Assembly: GCF_007744515.1 (NCBI RefSeq)
Contig: NZ_CP036268.1
Coordinates: forward strand, 1,064,529-1,128,528
Source: Stratiformator vulcanicus
Lineage (GTDB): Bacteria > Planctomycetota > Planctomycetia > Planctomycetales > Planctomycetaceae
Direction: 5' to 3'
DNA length: 64,000 bases
The notes under the pieces are model-generated. The model had not been told where the DNA came from, did not search any database, and was given only the letters and a program-made list of their open reading frames with translations. The position numbers and the translations under genes are program-made. The first letter of the stretch is position 1. Every line of letters begins with the position of its first letter. Shown here in pieces: positions 56,397-64,000 of this stretch.

Positions 56397-57560
56397 CTAC
56401 TCGTCGACCCACTCGTAGCGGATCGCGATGATGTCGTCCAAGCGGGAGATGAACGCGTCGATCACCGCGGGATCGAACTGCGTGCCGCGGCCTTCCTGGA
56501 GGATTTCAATCGCTTTGCTCATTGGGAAGGCCGGCTTGTAAGGCCGCTTGCTGCACAGGGCGTCGAACACGTCGGCGACCGCCACGATGCGGCCCTCGAT
56601 CGGGATTTCTTCGCCCGCAAGACCTCGCGGGTACCCTTTGCCGTCCCACCATTCGTGATGCGTCGCCGCGATGCGGGCCGCCATGACGAGAACCGGCGAA
56701 CGGGTCGACTTCAGTACGTCCGCCGGGATTTCGACGAACTTCGCGTACCGCTCACAGACTTCGTCACTCATCGAGCGGGCAATCTCTTCACCGATCGCGG
56801 CGTGAGCCTGCATCCGGGAGCGTTCTTCCTCATTGAGCCGTCCCGGTTTCAGCAATATCGAATCGGGAATGCCGATCTTGCCGATGTCGTGCAGCGGAGC
56901 CGCCAGGCCGATCAGTTCGCGGATTTCCGCATCGCACTCAAGTTCGTCGGCGAGAATGTCGGAGTAGCGCCCGACACGCGTAACGTGATTGCCGGTGTCG
57001 ACGTCGCGAAATTCGGAGGCTCGGGCGAGGCAGTGAATGACTTCGAGCCGTGAGGCTTCGAGTTCCGTTGTGCGCGTCAGAACCGTTTGCTCCAGCTCAT
57101 CGGCTTTGAGTCGCCAGCGCCGCCGCTCGGCATCTTGGAGCAACGTTCGTCGCGTCAGCGTCAGCAGTTCCGTCGGGTCGATCGGAATCGTCGCGACGTC
57201 GCTTGCCCCGGCACGCAAAGCGTCGACCCGGGCTTCTGGCGACGGATTTCTCGACAGGATGAGATAGGGCCGATCCGCCGCGGTCACGAAGTCACGCAGA
57301 GCCTCGGGCAAAGCGTCGCCGATCGCCTCGACGATGAGCAGGTCGAAGTCGCCGTCCTCTCCGGGGTGCTCGCCCGCACCGGCCGCAGCCTCAATGGCGT
57401 CGACGGTCACGTTCGCGTAGCCGTCGTGGTGCAGATATCCGGCGGCCAGCCGTCCGACGGAGTCATCCCGCGTCAGAATGAGAATAGAGTGGTCGGTCGG
57501 CCCGACGTGCGACTCCGCTTGCTTTGGTGCGAGCAGGCCGGCGGGAGATTCGAATGACAT
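56397..57560 (-). CDS. HD-GYP domain protein with degenerate receiver domain
   Basis: The protein has 387 residues from ATG 57560 (the frame opens at 57635). The N-terminal domain (about 24-145) has the receiver fold order ('SILILTRDDSVGRLAAGYLH', 'DFDLLIVEAIGDAL', 'YLILSRNPSPEARVDALRAG'). At the phosphorylation position it has Glu78 instead of Asp, and the conserved Lys is replaced in 'DVATIPIDP'. After a coiled coil comes an HD-GYP domain with 'LAAPLHDIGKIGIPDSILLK', 'ATHHEWWDGKGYPRGLAGEE' and 'VAVADVFDALCSKRPYKPAF'. It is probably a c-di-GMP phosphodiesterase that is not controlled by normal phosphorylation. Confidence 0.9.
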   Translation of the reverse strand: MSFESPAGLLAPKQAESHVGPTDHSILILTRDDSVGRLAAGYLHHDGYANVTVDAIEAAAGAGEHPGEDGDFDLLIVEAIGDALPEALRDFVTAADRPYLILSRNPSPEARVDALRAGASDVATIPIDPTELLTLTRRTLLQDAERRRWRLKADELEQTVLTRTTELEASRLEVIHCLARASEFRDVDTGNHVTRVGRYSDILADELECDAEIRELIGLAAPLHDIGKIGIPDSILLKPGRLNEEERSRMQAHAAIGEEIARSMSDEVCERYAKFVEIPADVLKSTRSPVLVMAARIAATHHEWWDGKGYPRGLAGEEIPIEGRIVAVADVFDALCSKRPYKPAFPMSKAIEILQEGRGTQFDPAVIDAFISRLDDIIAIRYEWVDE

Positions 57561-57703
57561 CACGGCTCGACAACAACTCAACGGCGGGGCGAAATCGCGG
57601 GGGACGGCACGCATCGCAATTCTACCACGCGGCAAAGCCCGACGACCCGACCCGATCCCCCGTGTGAGGGGAATGCCGCGGCCGACTGCGCCGGTCGAAA
57701 CGA

Positions 57704-58360
57704 TTATTCGCCGACTCGCTCGTCAACAAGCACGCCACCCCGAGCGAACGAGATGCATTGCGTCCCGCTCAAGCCGACCATCACCGACTCGAGCAGGACG
57801 TGATCGCCCCGTTGTTCACCACTGCTTGAATCACCGTCGGCGGTTGAATCGCCCGACAGGGCGACTTCGACCAGAAAGTTCGCCCCGGACCCGCCAGCTT
57901 CCTCGTGCTCTTCCACAAGGAATTCGATCGTCGCCATGGGACCGACTTCAACGGGCTGATCGACATACGATTTGAGCGGCGCCCCGGCCGTGTCGAAGTA
58001 TTTGACCTTGGTCACCACCATCGGCCTGTCGATCGACGTATTGCGGATGCTGAGGGTCGTTTCGAGCAGAATCGGACGACCGCCGCGGTGGTAAATGTGC
58101 GAATAGCACGGCACGTAGTAGGCGTGACGTTCCGGATACTTCCCGAGATCGATCGAGGCATCGCCGTCCGGCGGCGAGGGCGAAACGTTCTCGTGCGGCT
58201 TGTAGGCCAGGCGATCCTCAATCTGCTCGAGCCGGCCTTCGAGATACAACACCGGCCCGAAGACCAGCAGCACGAGTATGAGCGGCAAGCCGGTCAGCAC
58301 GAGGATCGGATGCGACCACAGCCACAGGATGTATTTGGGAACGGGATCACGCTGCGTCAT
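57704..58360 (-). CDS. DUF3124 family membrane-anchored protein
   Basis: The protein has 218 residues from ATG 58360 (the frame opens at 58510). An N-terminal membrane span (ILVLTGLPLILVLLVFGPVL) is followed by the DUF3124 domain: 'VPCYSHIYHRGGRPILLETT', 'LSIRNTSIDRPMVVTKVKYF', 'YVDQPVEVGPMATIEFLVEE' and 'EEAGGSGANFLVEVAL', with a last strand before SFARGGV. The domain is predicted to be an extracytoplasmic beta-sandwich. Function unknown. It stands divergently from the gene at 58468, 107 bases apart. Confidence 0.85.
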   Translation of the reverse strand: MTQRDPVPKYILWLWSHPILVLTGLPLILVLLVFGPVLYLEGRLEQIEDRLAYKPHENVSPSPPDGDASIDLGKYPERHAYYVPCYSHIYHRGGRPILLETTLSIRNTSIDRPMVVTKVKYFDTAGAPLKSYVDQPVEVGPMATIEFLVEEHEEAGGSGANFLVEVALSGDSTADGDSSSGEQRGDHVLLESVMVGLSGTQCISFARGGVLVDERVGE

Positions 58361-58467
58361 GGAATGGACTCGAAAAGGGTTCGGCGGCAAGCGGCTTCCG
58401 CTCGACTCATCTTGACCAGTTTGGCTTCGAGATTCGATAACCCGGCTGTTCTGAACAGGAGTATGCG

Positions 58468-59484
58468 ATGATCGCCGAGTTTTTGTTCGCCGCCGCGATA
58501 GCGTTTTCACCGAATTTGCAAGCAGATTTGAAAGCCGACCGGCCCCTGCCGGTCGAGGCTCCCCGAGCGCGCAATTATGTCTCGAAAACGCTTTCCGACT
58601 GGTCGCTCAATCCCGACATGTCTCACCGGGGTGACGGCTTTCCCTACCCGCATGTCAGCGCAGCGAAGGAGATCGCCATTGCGAAACTCCTCGACGCGGA
58701 CGGAGGCGAGCCCGAGCTACTGGTGACCTCAGTCCTGTACGGCGACGTCCTTCGAGTCGGCGACCGGATTGTTGCCTCTCGAAAAAGACTGCGGGTTCCC
58801 GCACCCCGGACATACTTCCGCCAAGCGTCGCTGTTGTCGTCCGCGGACATCGGGTTGAAAAACGAATACCTTCTCATGGTCGACCATTTTGAAGTGGGAG
58901 CCGTCACCGAGCGGCCGCTGCGCATCGCCAACGGTTTGCTCTGCCAGCGCACCAAGTTCGGCTATTGCGTCATCATGGGAGCGTACGACGGCTCAGCGAT
59001 GTACTGGAAATTAAACGAAGACCGGGGAAGCACAAGTGGGTTTCCGCTCGTCTATTCGCCAGTGTTAAGGAAGGCAGAGCATCTTTACTTTACACCGGTC
59101 TACGTGCCCTGCTCGATCATGAAGTCCGCTGTCGAGTTCAAGAAATCCGCAGGAGCATTTCAGGACGCGTTGACGACTCATGGGCAATCGGACTCCTCGG
59201 CGCCCACACATCGCAGCTATAGCGAGCCAACTTCCAAACCGCGAAAGCTGGTCGGGTTTGATTCTTCGGCGATCTGGCACGCATGGGGCGTCCTGCCTGA
59301 ATCGTATCGAACGGCGGTGAACCTCGTGCAGCCGCGGCAACCATTCGCCAGACGATCGGACCGCCCCTATCTCTCAGTGCTGGACGACCTCGGCGAGTTG
59401 GAGACGGCCCCGCTTCGAAAAAAAGCGGTTCCGCAGTTCGATGCCAATGAAATCCGCTCTTTCTATATTAGCAACACACGTTAA
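58468..59484 (+). CDS. Hypothetical secreted protein
   Basis: The protein has 338 residues; the ATG at 58468 follows AGGAG. The N terminus (IAEFLFAAAIAFSPNLQ) may be a short signal peptide. A repeat-poor body follows with a conserved-looking core 'LVTSVLYGDVLRVGDRIVAS' and 'EYLLMVDHFEVGAVTERPLR', suggesting a small beta-barrel or OB-like domain. The C-terminal third is low complexity, rich in Ser and Arg. No family is recognised. Its last bases overlap the end of the convergent gene at 59481. Confidence 0.5.
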   Translation: MIAEFLFAAAIAFSPNLQADLKADRPLPVEAPRARNYVSKTLSDWSLNPDMSHRGDGFPYPHVSAAKEIAIAKLLDADGGEPELLVTSVLYGDVLRVGDRIVASRKRLRVPAPRTYFRQASLLSSADIGLKNEYLLMVDHFEVGAVTERPLRIANGLLCQRTKFGYCVIMGAYDGSAMYWKLNEDRGSTSGFPLVYSPVLRKAEHLYFTPVYVPCSIMKSAVEFKKSAGAFQDALTTHGQSDSSAPTHRSYSEPTSKPRKLVGFDSSAIWHAWGVLPESYRTAVNLVQPRQPFARRSDRPYLSVLDDLGELETAPLRKKAVPQFDANEIRSFYISNTR

Positions 59485-60173
59485 ACGCAGACGTGAAGCA
59501 GGCGGCGTTCTGCTGTGAGAATGACATCGCTCGAAAGGCGAAAGCTGCGGTCGAGTGCTCCAGCTTTGGTCCACGCGAACTCTCGCCAGAGCGCGTACGA
59601 GCTTTCATCAACGGCGTAGCCACGTAGCCGACGTAACAGTTCATGACCGTAGGCGAACAAGGCCAGGTCTTGCTGCAGCGAAGGTTCCCTTGATAGCGAC
59701 TCGACATCGTCAGCCGATAACTTCGAATCGGCGGCGCCGGCGAGTTCGCCGAGTCGGAGCCACTTGAGTTGATCGGCGTAATGCCGATGGCGTTTTGTTA
59801 ATCTTCGCGGTCGCAGATGCTCGGCTTGAGAAAGCGCCGCGCAACACCAGCAGCCGCAATGCGACACTTGCCGTGATTCCGGCGAAGGATCGAGCACGTA
59901 AGACGCCTTTAAGAACGACGCGAACATGTTCGCGAATTCTTGCGTCTCGCCTTCGTCAGGCCGGCAATCTTCCGGCAACATGCCCCGCAATGTTCGCAAC
60001 CAGTCGCGGGCAATTTCCTGATCGGTCATGGCCTCGTGCGTGACATCAAATTTCAGGTTGCCCCGCTGCAATTGTGAGCGCACCCACTGGAGCAGCCGAA
60101 AGCCCGCGGCCTGAAAGGTGATGGCACGGTCGAGTTCAAGGCGATCAAATGTGCTGAGCGTACCATCCTCCAA
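59481..60173 (-). CDS. Hypothetical protein, possibly zinc-binding
   Basis: The protein has 230 residues with a TTG start at 60173 as the first available start. It is helical and Arg/Leu/Glu-rich ('FDRLELDRAITFQAAGFRLL', 'LGELAGAADSKLSADDVESL'). A cysteine cluster SHCGCWCCAA lies near residue 105. Upstream of the TTG, in the same frame and with no stop, the sequence would encode FPTTCPACKQFICTSR, a CxxC...C pattern. It reads up to the stop codon of the ATPase gene, so the true start may be missed. The family is unknown. It may be co-transcribed with the ATPase. Confidence 0.5.
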   Translation of the reverse strand: MEDGTLSTFDRLELDRAITFQAAGFRLLQWVRSQLQRGNLKFDVTHEAMTDQEIARDWLRTLRGMLPEDCRPDEGETQEFANMFASFLKASYVLDPSPESRQVSHCGCWCCAALSQAEHLRPRRLTKRHRHYADQLKWLRLGELAGAADSKLSADDVESLSREPSLQQDLALFAYGHELLRRLRGYAVDESSYALWREFAWTKAGALDRSFRLSSDVILTAERRLLHVCV

Positions 60174-60242
60174 TCTCGACGTGCAGATGAATTGCTTGCA
60201 CGCCGGACACGTCGTTGGGAAATCGGTTCGCTTAACGACGAA

Positions 60243-61670
60243 TTACATCCCGTAACTCGCCCCGCCTGCGGCACGCTTCTTATTCAGCCGATTATTCGCA
60301 TGCAGGCCATCGAGGATGAACTCGGCGAGACTGGCTGTCAGGGCGTCGCGGGCGGGGCCTTTTGACAGTTCGGGTTCGAACTCGCCGACGAGGCGGTTGA
60401 GGTCGTCCTTAAACTGCTTGACTTGGAAAACCTCGGCGAGGAACTCGTCGGTCTTAAGGCTATCTCCCGCGCGGATCGTGCGGCCATTTTCAATCACTTC
60501 GACGAGATAGCGAAACGCCTTCGCCTTTAAGTATTTGTCGAAGACGTTCTTAACGGCTTCGTCGACGATCCGCTCGATGACGCGGTCCTCTTCACCCGGC
60601 TCTTCGGTCATCGAGAGTTCCATCTTGCCGCGGGAGCCGCTGGGGGCGTGGGCAAGGTCACCGATTTTGGTGGCGACGGTCTGTTCGCCGTGCAACAGCC
60701 CGCGGCGCTCGGCGTTGGAGACCATGTTCTCGAAGTTAGCCACCGACATCCGCACGCTGACGCCGGAGGCTTGATTGACGTGCGGCGACGTGCGGGCGAG
60801 TCGACTCGCCTCTTCGACGACCTCTTTCATGAACGTCGGCACGATGATCTCGACCTCCGAATCGCGTTCCGTCCACGCGTTCTCGTCGGTGATTTGCATT
60901 CCGAGTTCGCGGGACAGCGGGTAGTGCGTGCGGATCACGCTGCCGATGCGGTCTTTGAGCGGCGTGACGATCCGCCCGCGATTCGTGTAGTCCTCCGGGT
61001 TCGCGCTGAAGACCATGCACAGGTCGAGGTTGAGCCGGACCGAGAATCCGCGAATTTGCACGTCGCGTTCTTCAAGCACATTGAATAGCCCGACCTGAAT
61101 TTTGGGTGAAAGATCGGGGAGCTCGTTCATGCAAAAGATGCCGCGATGCGAACGCGGAATCAGCCCGAAGTGCATCACATCTTCGCTGGCGAGGTGCCGG
61201 CCCTCGGCGTGTTTGATGAGGTCGACCTCGCCGATCAGGTCGGCGATCGTGACGTCAGGCGTCGCCAGTTTCTCGTGATATCTGTCGTCGCGACCGATCC
61301 ATTCGACGGGCGTGTCGTCGCCTTTCTCGGCGATAAGGTCGCGGGCGTACTTGGAGATCGGGGCGAGCGGGTCGTCGTGAATCTCCGACCCGGCGACGAT
61401 CGGCGTCGTCTCGTCGAGCAGATGCGTCAGCATCCGCAGCATCCGCGTCTTCCCCTGCCCGCGCAGCCCGAGGAACAGCATGTCGTGCTTTGAGAGAATC
61501 GCGTTTTGAATCTCGGGCAGCACGGTCTGTTCGTAGCCGAGGATGCCGGGGAAGATTTCCTCGCCGGACTTCAGCTTCCGAATCAAATTTCGCCGCATCT
61601 CGGCCTTCACCGAGACGGGCCGATAACCGGAAGCTTTGAGTTCGCCGAGGGTGGTGGGATGGTCGGGCAT
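60243..61670 (-). CDS. MoxR/magnesium chelatase ChlI-like AAA+ ATPase
   Basis: The protein has 475 residues. The Walker A variant is 'LFLGLRGQGKTRMLRML', a GxxxxGKT-type loop. Further AAA+ features are 'RGIFCMNELPDLSPKIQVGL' (Walker B region), 'LDLCMVFSANPEDYTNRGRI' (sensor 1) and 'RIGSVIRTHYPLSREL'. The domain is related to the ChlI subunit of magnesium chelatase. Planctomycetes use such proteins outside chlorophyll synthesis, often with VWA-domain partners. The C-terminal 150 residues form the helical lid ('VGEFEPELSKGPARDALTAS'). No VWA gene is adjacent. The role is probably remodelling of an unknown complex. Confidence 0.85.
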   Translation of the reverse strand: MPDHPTTLGELKASGYRPVSVKAEMRRNLIRKLKSGEEIFPGILGYEQTVLPEIQNAILSKHDMLFLGLRGQGKTRMLRMLTHLLDETTPIVAGSEIHDDPLAPISKYARDLIAEKGDDTPVEWIGRDDRYHEKLATPDVTIADLIGEVDLIKHAEGRHLASEDVMHFGLIPRSHRGIFCMNELPDLSPKIQVGLFNVLEERDVQIRGFSVRLNLDLCMVFSANPEDYTNRGRIVTPLKDRIGSVIRTHYPLSRELGMQITDENAWTERDSEVEIIVPTFMKEVVEEASRLARTSPHVNQASGVSVRMSVANFENMVSNAERRGLLHGEQTVATKIGDLAHAPSGSRGKMELSMTEEPGEEDRVIERIVDEAVKNVFDKYLKAKAFRYLVEVIENGRTIRAGDSLKTDEFLAEVFQVKQFKDDLNRLVGEFEPELSKGPARDALTASLAEFILDGLHANNRLNKKRAAGGASYGM

Positions 61671-61782
61671 GTTGACTTTGCGAGGAAGGAACTCACGTTC
61701 GGGGACGGGCGAATTCTAGGCGGAGTGCCCCGGGTGACCAACCAGCGGGGTTATCCTATTTACGCCCGAAAATTTGCGCGAG

Positions 61783-61814
61783 AAAAAAGCCCACGCATTG
61801 CAACGCGTGGGCTT
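61783..61814 (-). terminator. Terminator of the LRR-like protein gene
   Basis: On the minus strand, AGCCCACGC and GCGTGGGCT form a perfect 9-bp stem followed by TTTTTTCTCG. It lies just after the stop of the gene at 61842. Confidence 0.8.
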
Positions 61815-61841
61815 TAAGTGATTCAAAATGCGATGAGTGTT

Positions 61842-62774
61842 CTACTGGGCCGCGTTGACGGCTCGATCGATCCACTCGGCAGGCATCCACTTCTCAGCCT
61901 TCGCCTTCGTCCAGGGACGGGCGGTAATGGCTTTCCCGGCGGCGGCGAGACCTTTCCACTCGACCTTGGCGTTGGGCAGAGCTTCGCGAAGTTTCTCAAC
62001 GTCTGCCGGCTCAACGAGGGCGTTGTCGAGGTCGACGACTTTGAGCGTATCGGCCCGCTGGACGAGGTGCTTCAGGCCGCCCTCCCAGGTCAGGATCGCT
62101 TCGCCGAGTTTGATGTGCTTGAGATTCGGGCAGGTCGAAAGGTGCTCCAACGTCTTATCACCAGTTTTTCCTTCCCACCAGGCACCCATTTGAATCGTTT
62201 CGAGCGTCGGATGATTGCGGAGGTGAGCCATGCCTTCATCGGTGGCCTGCACGTGCCAGATCCGAAGCGACTTCAGTTGGTCGAGATCGGCACACGCCTT
62301 CAGCCCGCCGTCGCCGAATCCGCCGCCCGCTAGGGTCACATTTGAAAGCTGGTCAAGCTCGGTCAAATACTTCAGCCCCGAGGCGTCGAAGTTTTCGATC
62401 GGCTGGCTGCGATCAAAACCGTTGCTGTTGTGCCACAGCGTCAATCGCTGAAGCTCCGTGAAAGCGGCGAACGGCTTGAACTCTTCGTTCGAGAATCCCG
62501 CCGAATTCGACGTCACATAAATGACGTGTCCGCTGGCGGGATCGTACGTGATTGTGCAGGTGCCGATGTCTTTCTTGGCCGCCTTCAAATTCTTGACGGT
62601 GTATTCCTTCCGCTTTCCGCTGCGATCGGGCTTCTCGACCGGATCCGTTTTGAATCGATCGGCAATCTGCTCCCAAGCCGCCTGCTCGGCCGGATCGGCA
62701 AGCTGAGCCTGAGCGAGGGGGGCGAGCAAACCGACAAAAAGCAATCCCGCAATGACACGACTAACCATCATCAT
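61842..62774 (-). CDS. Secreted leucine-rich-repeat-like protein
   Basis: The protein has 310 residues; three adjacent ATGs (62768-62774) precede a signal peptide (VIAGLLFVGLLAPLAQA). The body contains irregular LRR-type segments: 'LKYLTELDQLSNVTLAGGGF', 'LKACADLDQLKSLRIWHVQA', 'MAHLRNHPTLETIQMGAWW', 'LEHLSTCPNLKHIKLGEAIL' and 'LKHLVQRADTLKVVDLDNAL'. Between them are short loops. The C-terminal helix 'LREALPNAKVEWKG' recalls the F-box/LRR proteins common in planctomycetes. It probably mediates protein binding in the periplasm. Its own terminator lies at 61783. Confidence 0.75.
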   Translation of the reverse strand: MMMVSRVIAGLLFVGLLAPLAQAQLADPAEQAAWEQIADRFKTDPVEKPDRSGKRKEYTVKNLKAAKKDIGTCTITYDPASGHVIYVTSNSAGFSNEEFKPFAAFTELQRLTLWHNSNGFDRSQPIENFDASGLKYLTELDQLSNVTLAGGGFGDGGLKACADLDQLKSLRIWHVQATDEGMAHLRNHPTLETIQMGAWWEGKTGDKTLEHLSTCPNLKHIKLGEAILTWEGGLKHLVQRADTLKVVDLDNALVEPADVEKLREALPNAKVEWKGLAAAGKAITARPWTKAKAEKWMPAEWIDRAVNAAQ

Positions 62775-63264
<490 letters not shown>

Positions 63265-63822
63265 CTATTCGGGCAACGATGCGAATTCGGCATCGTTGGA
63301 CTTGATGTAAGCATTGAGTTTTTTCATGACGCCATCCATCGCATCGAAATACAAGGCATCCGGCGAAGACTTGTCCTTGATTGCGTCCATCAGTTTGTAT
63401 TTTGATTGCCACATTTCCAGACGGCGGTCGATGTCGGCTGGCGGCGTGGAATTCGGGAATACGGCAAAAGCCTTCTCGAACGCAGCGGAAGCAGCTGAAG
63501 CACCGATGGTCTTGTAGGCTTGTCGGGTAAGCAGGAATTCAGGATCACCGGGAAAGTCACCTTCAAACAAATACTGAAACCCACCATTACCGATAATGCC
63601 GAAGGAGTGATAAACAAGCATCACCGTTTGTTGCGGTTTCGCAATCTTCGATGGGTCAACATCGTCACCGTGTTGCTTGAGGATACGTTCAAAAGTGACG
63701 TCGGCAAGATCGATGTCTGCCATCGGCGAGTCCTCATTTGCGTTAGATGTTGGGTTTGAAGTCTCCGCCCCACATCCAAGCAGCGTCGTAAGGGAAATCG
63801 CGATCAGTGCGATACGATGCAC
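63265..63822 (-). CDS. DUF4375 (DMP19-like) lipoprotein
   Basis: The protein has 185 residues. A lipobox LLGC at residues 14-17 marks it as a lipoprotein, followed by a disordered Ser/Asn/Thr stretch. The DUF4375 domain has 'AKPQQTVMLVYHSFGIIGNG', 'GFQYLFEGDFPGDPEFLLTR' and 'AASAAFEKAFAVFPNSTPPA', then 'KYKLMDAIKDKSSPDALYFD'. DMP19-type proteins in other bacteria are DNA-mimic proteins. A lipid-anchored form on the outside of the membrane cannot act that way, so a different role is likely. Confidence 0.8.
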   Translation of the reverse strand: MHRIALIAISLTTLLGCGAETSNPTSNANEDSPMADIDLADVTFERILKQHGDDVDPSKIAKPQQTVMLVYHSFGIIGNGGFQYLFEGDFPGDPEFLLTRQAYKTIGASAASAAFEKAFAVFPNSTPPADIDRRLEMWQSKYKLMDAIKDKSSPDALYFDAMDGVMKKLNAYIKSNDAEFASLPE

Positions 63823-64000
63823 GGCTGGAGTCTCATGCTGGCATGACGTAAAAGGCTCAGTTGCCGGCCGCCCGCGGGAGCGAGCTCCAAACCGACAACA
63901 ACACCATATCGCGGGTGTCGCCGGTCAACTGCAGCCGGTGGTTAGGGGGTACCTACCAGCGAAACACGACGACTGGATAGCCCGGCAAAGGGTTCCGGTC
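63823..64000. other. End of window, nothing recognised
   Basis: The last 178 bases contain no frame with protein-like features and no repeat that I recognise. They may hold the promoter of the DUF4375 gene. Confidence 0.4.

Overview
The window looks like a chromosomal segment of a planctomycete (Pirellulaceae/Planctomycetaceae-type). The basis is gene content. It has secreted cytochrome-c-domain proteins paired with DUF1501 or DUF1552 proteins, a serine/threonine kinase fused to WD40 repeats, DUF1207 and DUF3124 proteins, two groEL genes, many short hairpin repeats between genes, and a bacterial microcompartment (BMC) locus of the planctomycete/verrucomicrobial (PV) type. GC content is high, genes lie on both strands, and GTG and TTG starts are common.

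Layout. 1-4487 (minus): small membrane and soluble hypotheticals, a protein with three helix-turn-helix-like repeats, and two tandem secretin-N-like secreted paralogues. 4931-8197 (plus): kinase-WD40 protein. 8442-12434 (minus): DUF1501 plus DUF1549/DUF1553 cytochrome pair. 12767-13558: soluble sensor histidine kinase. 13692-15429: membrane protein and two overlapping Uma2-family genes. 15522-25010 (minus): BMC locus. 25283-27246: purN and a membrane protein. 27481-32224: trxA with a strong promoter, a long coiled-coil protein and the ABC-F ATPase ettA. 32298-34678: small genes (SLOG/YpsA-like, NADAR) and tRNA-Pro. 35164-42993 (plus): chaperone cluster groEL1-groES-groEL2, a RAYT/REP insertion, dnaJ-grpE, an FmdB-like gene and yacG. 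43116-48640: secreted proteins, crcB, a PQQ-like propeller and DUF1207. 48865-51833: enolase-superfamily enzyme, WD40 protein and tRNA-Lys. 51964-56069 (minus): DUF1552 plus DUF1592-type cytochrome pair. 56397-63822: HD-GYP protein, DUF3124, MoxR/ChlI-like ATPase, LRR-like secreted protein and a DUF4375 lipoprotein.

The BMC locus is the central system. In transcription order it reads: DeoR regulator, PduL phosphotransacylase, two BMC-H shell proteins, acetate kinase, an inserted four-helix-bundle gene, BMC-P, a membrane protein, CoA-acylating aldehyde dehydrogenase, BMC-P, an unknown cargo-like protein, BMC-P, class II aldolase, and a lactate/malate dehydrogenase-family enzyme. By analogy with characterised PV compartments the pathway is: fuculose- or rhamnulose-1-phosphate to DHAP plus lactaldehyde, then lactyl-CoA, lactyl-phosphate and lactate with ATP. 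Four proteins carry a short amphipathic helix at one terminus that looks like an encapsulation peptide. One of them has no known function. Two further genes (this one and the membrane protein) are coupled to BMC-P genes by 4-base start/stop overlaps.

Several repeat families lie between genes: REP/BIME-like elements beside a RAYT gene, a long palindrome present twice, TCGAGAGTCGAG-type and AGCTGTCAGC-type repeats, and 7-bp-stem hairpins followed by CTACCCGC. They sit inside otherwise conserved operons (BMC, groES/groEL2, groEL2/dnaJ, dnaJ/grpE, grpE/fmdB) and in one case encode the C terminus of a protein. I saw no rRNA, CRISPR array, IS element with terminal repeats, prophage or replication origin.
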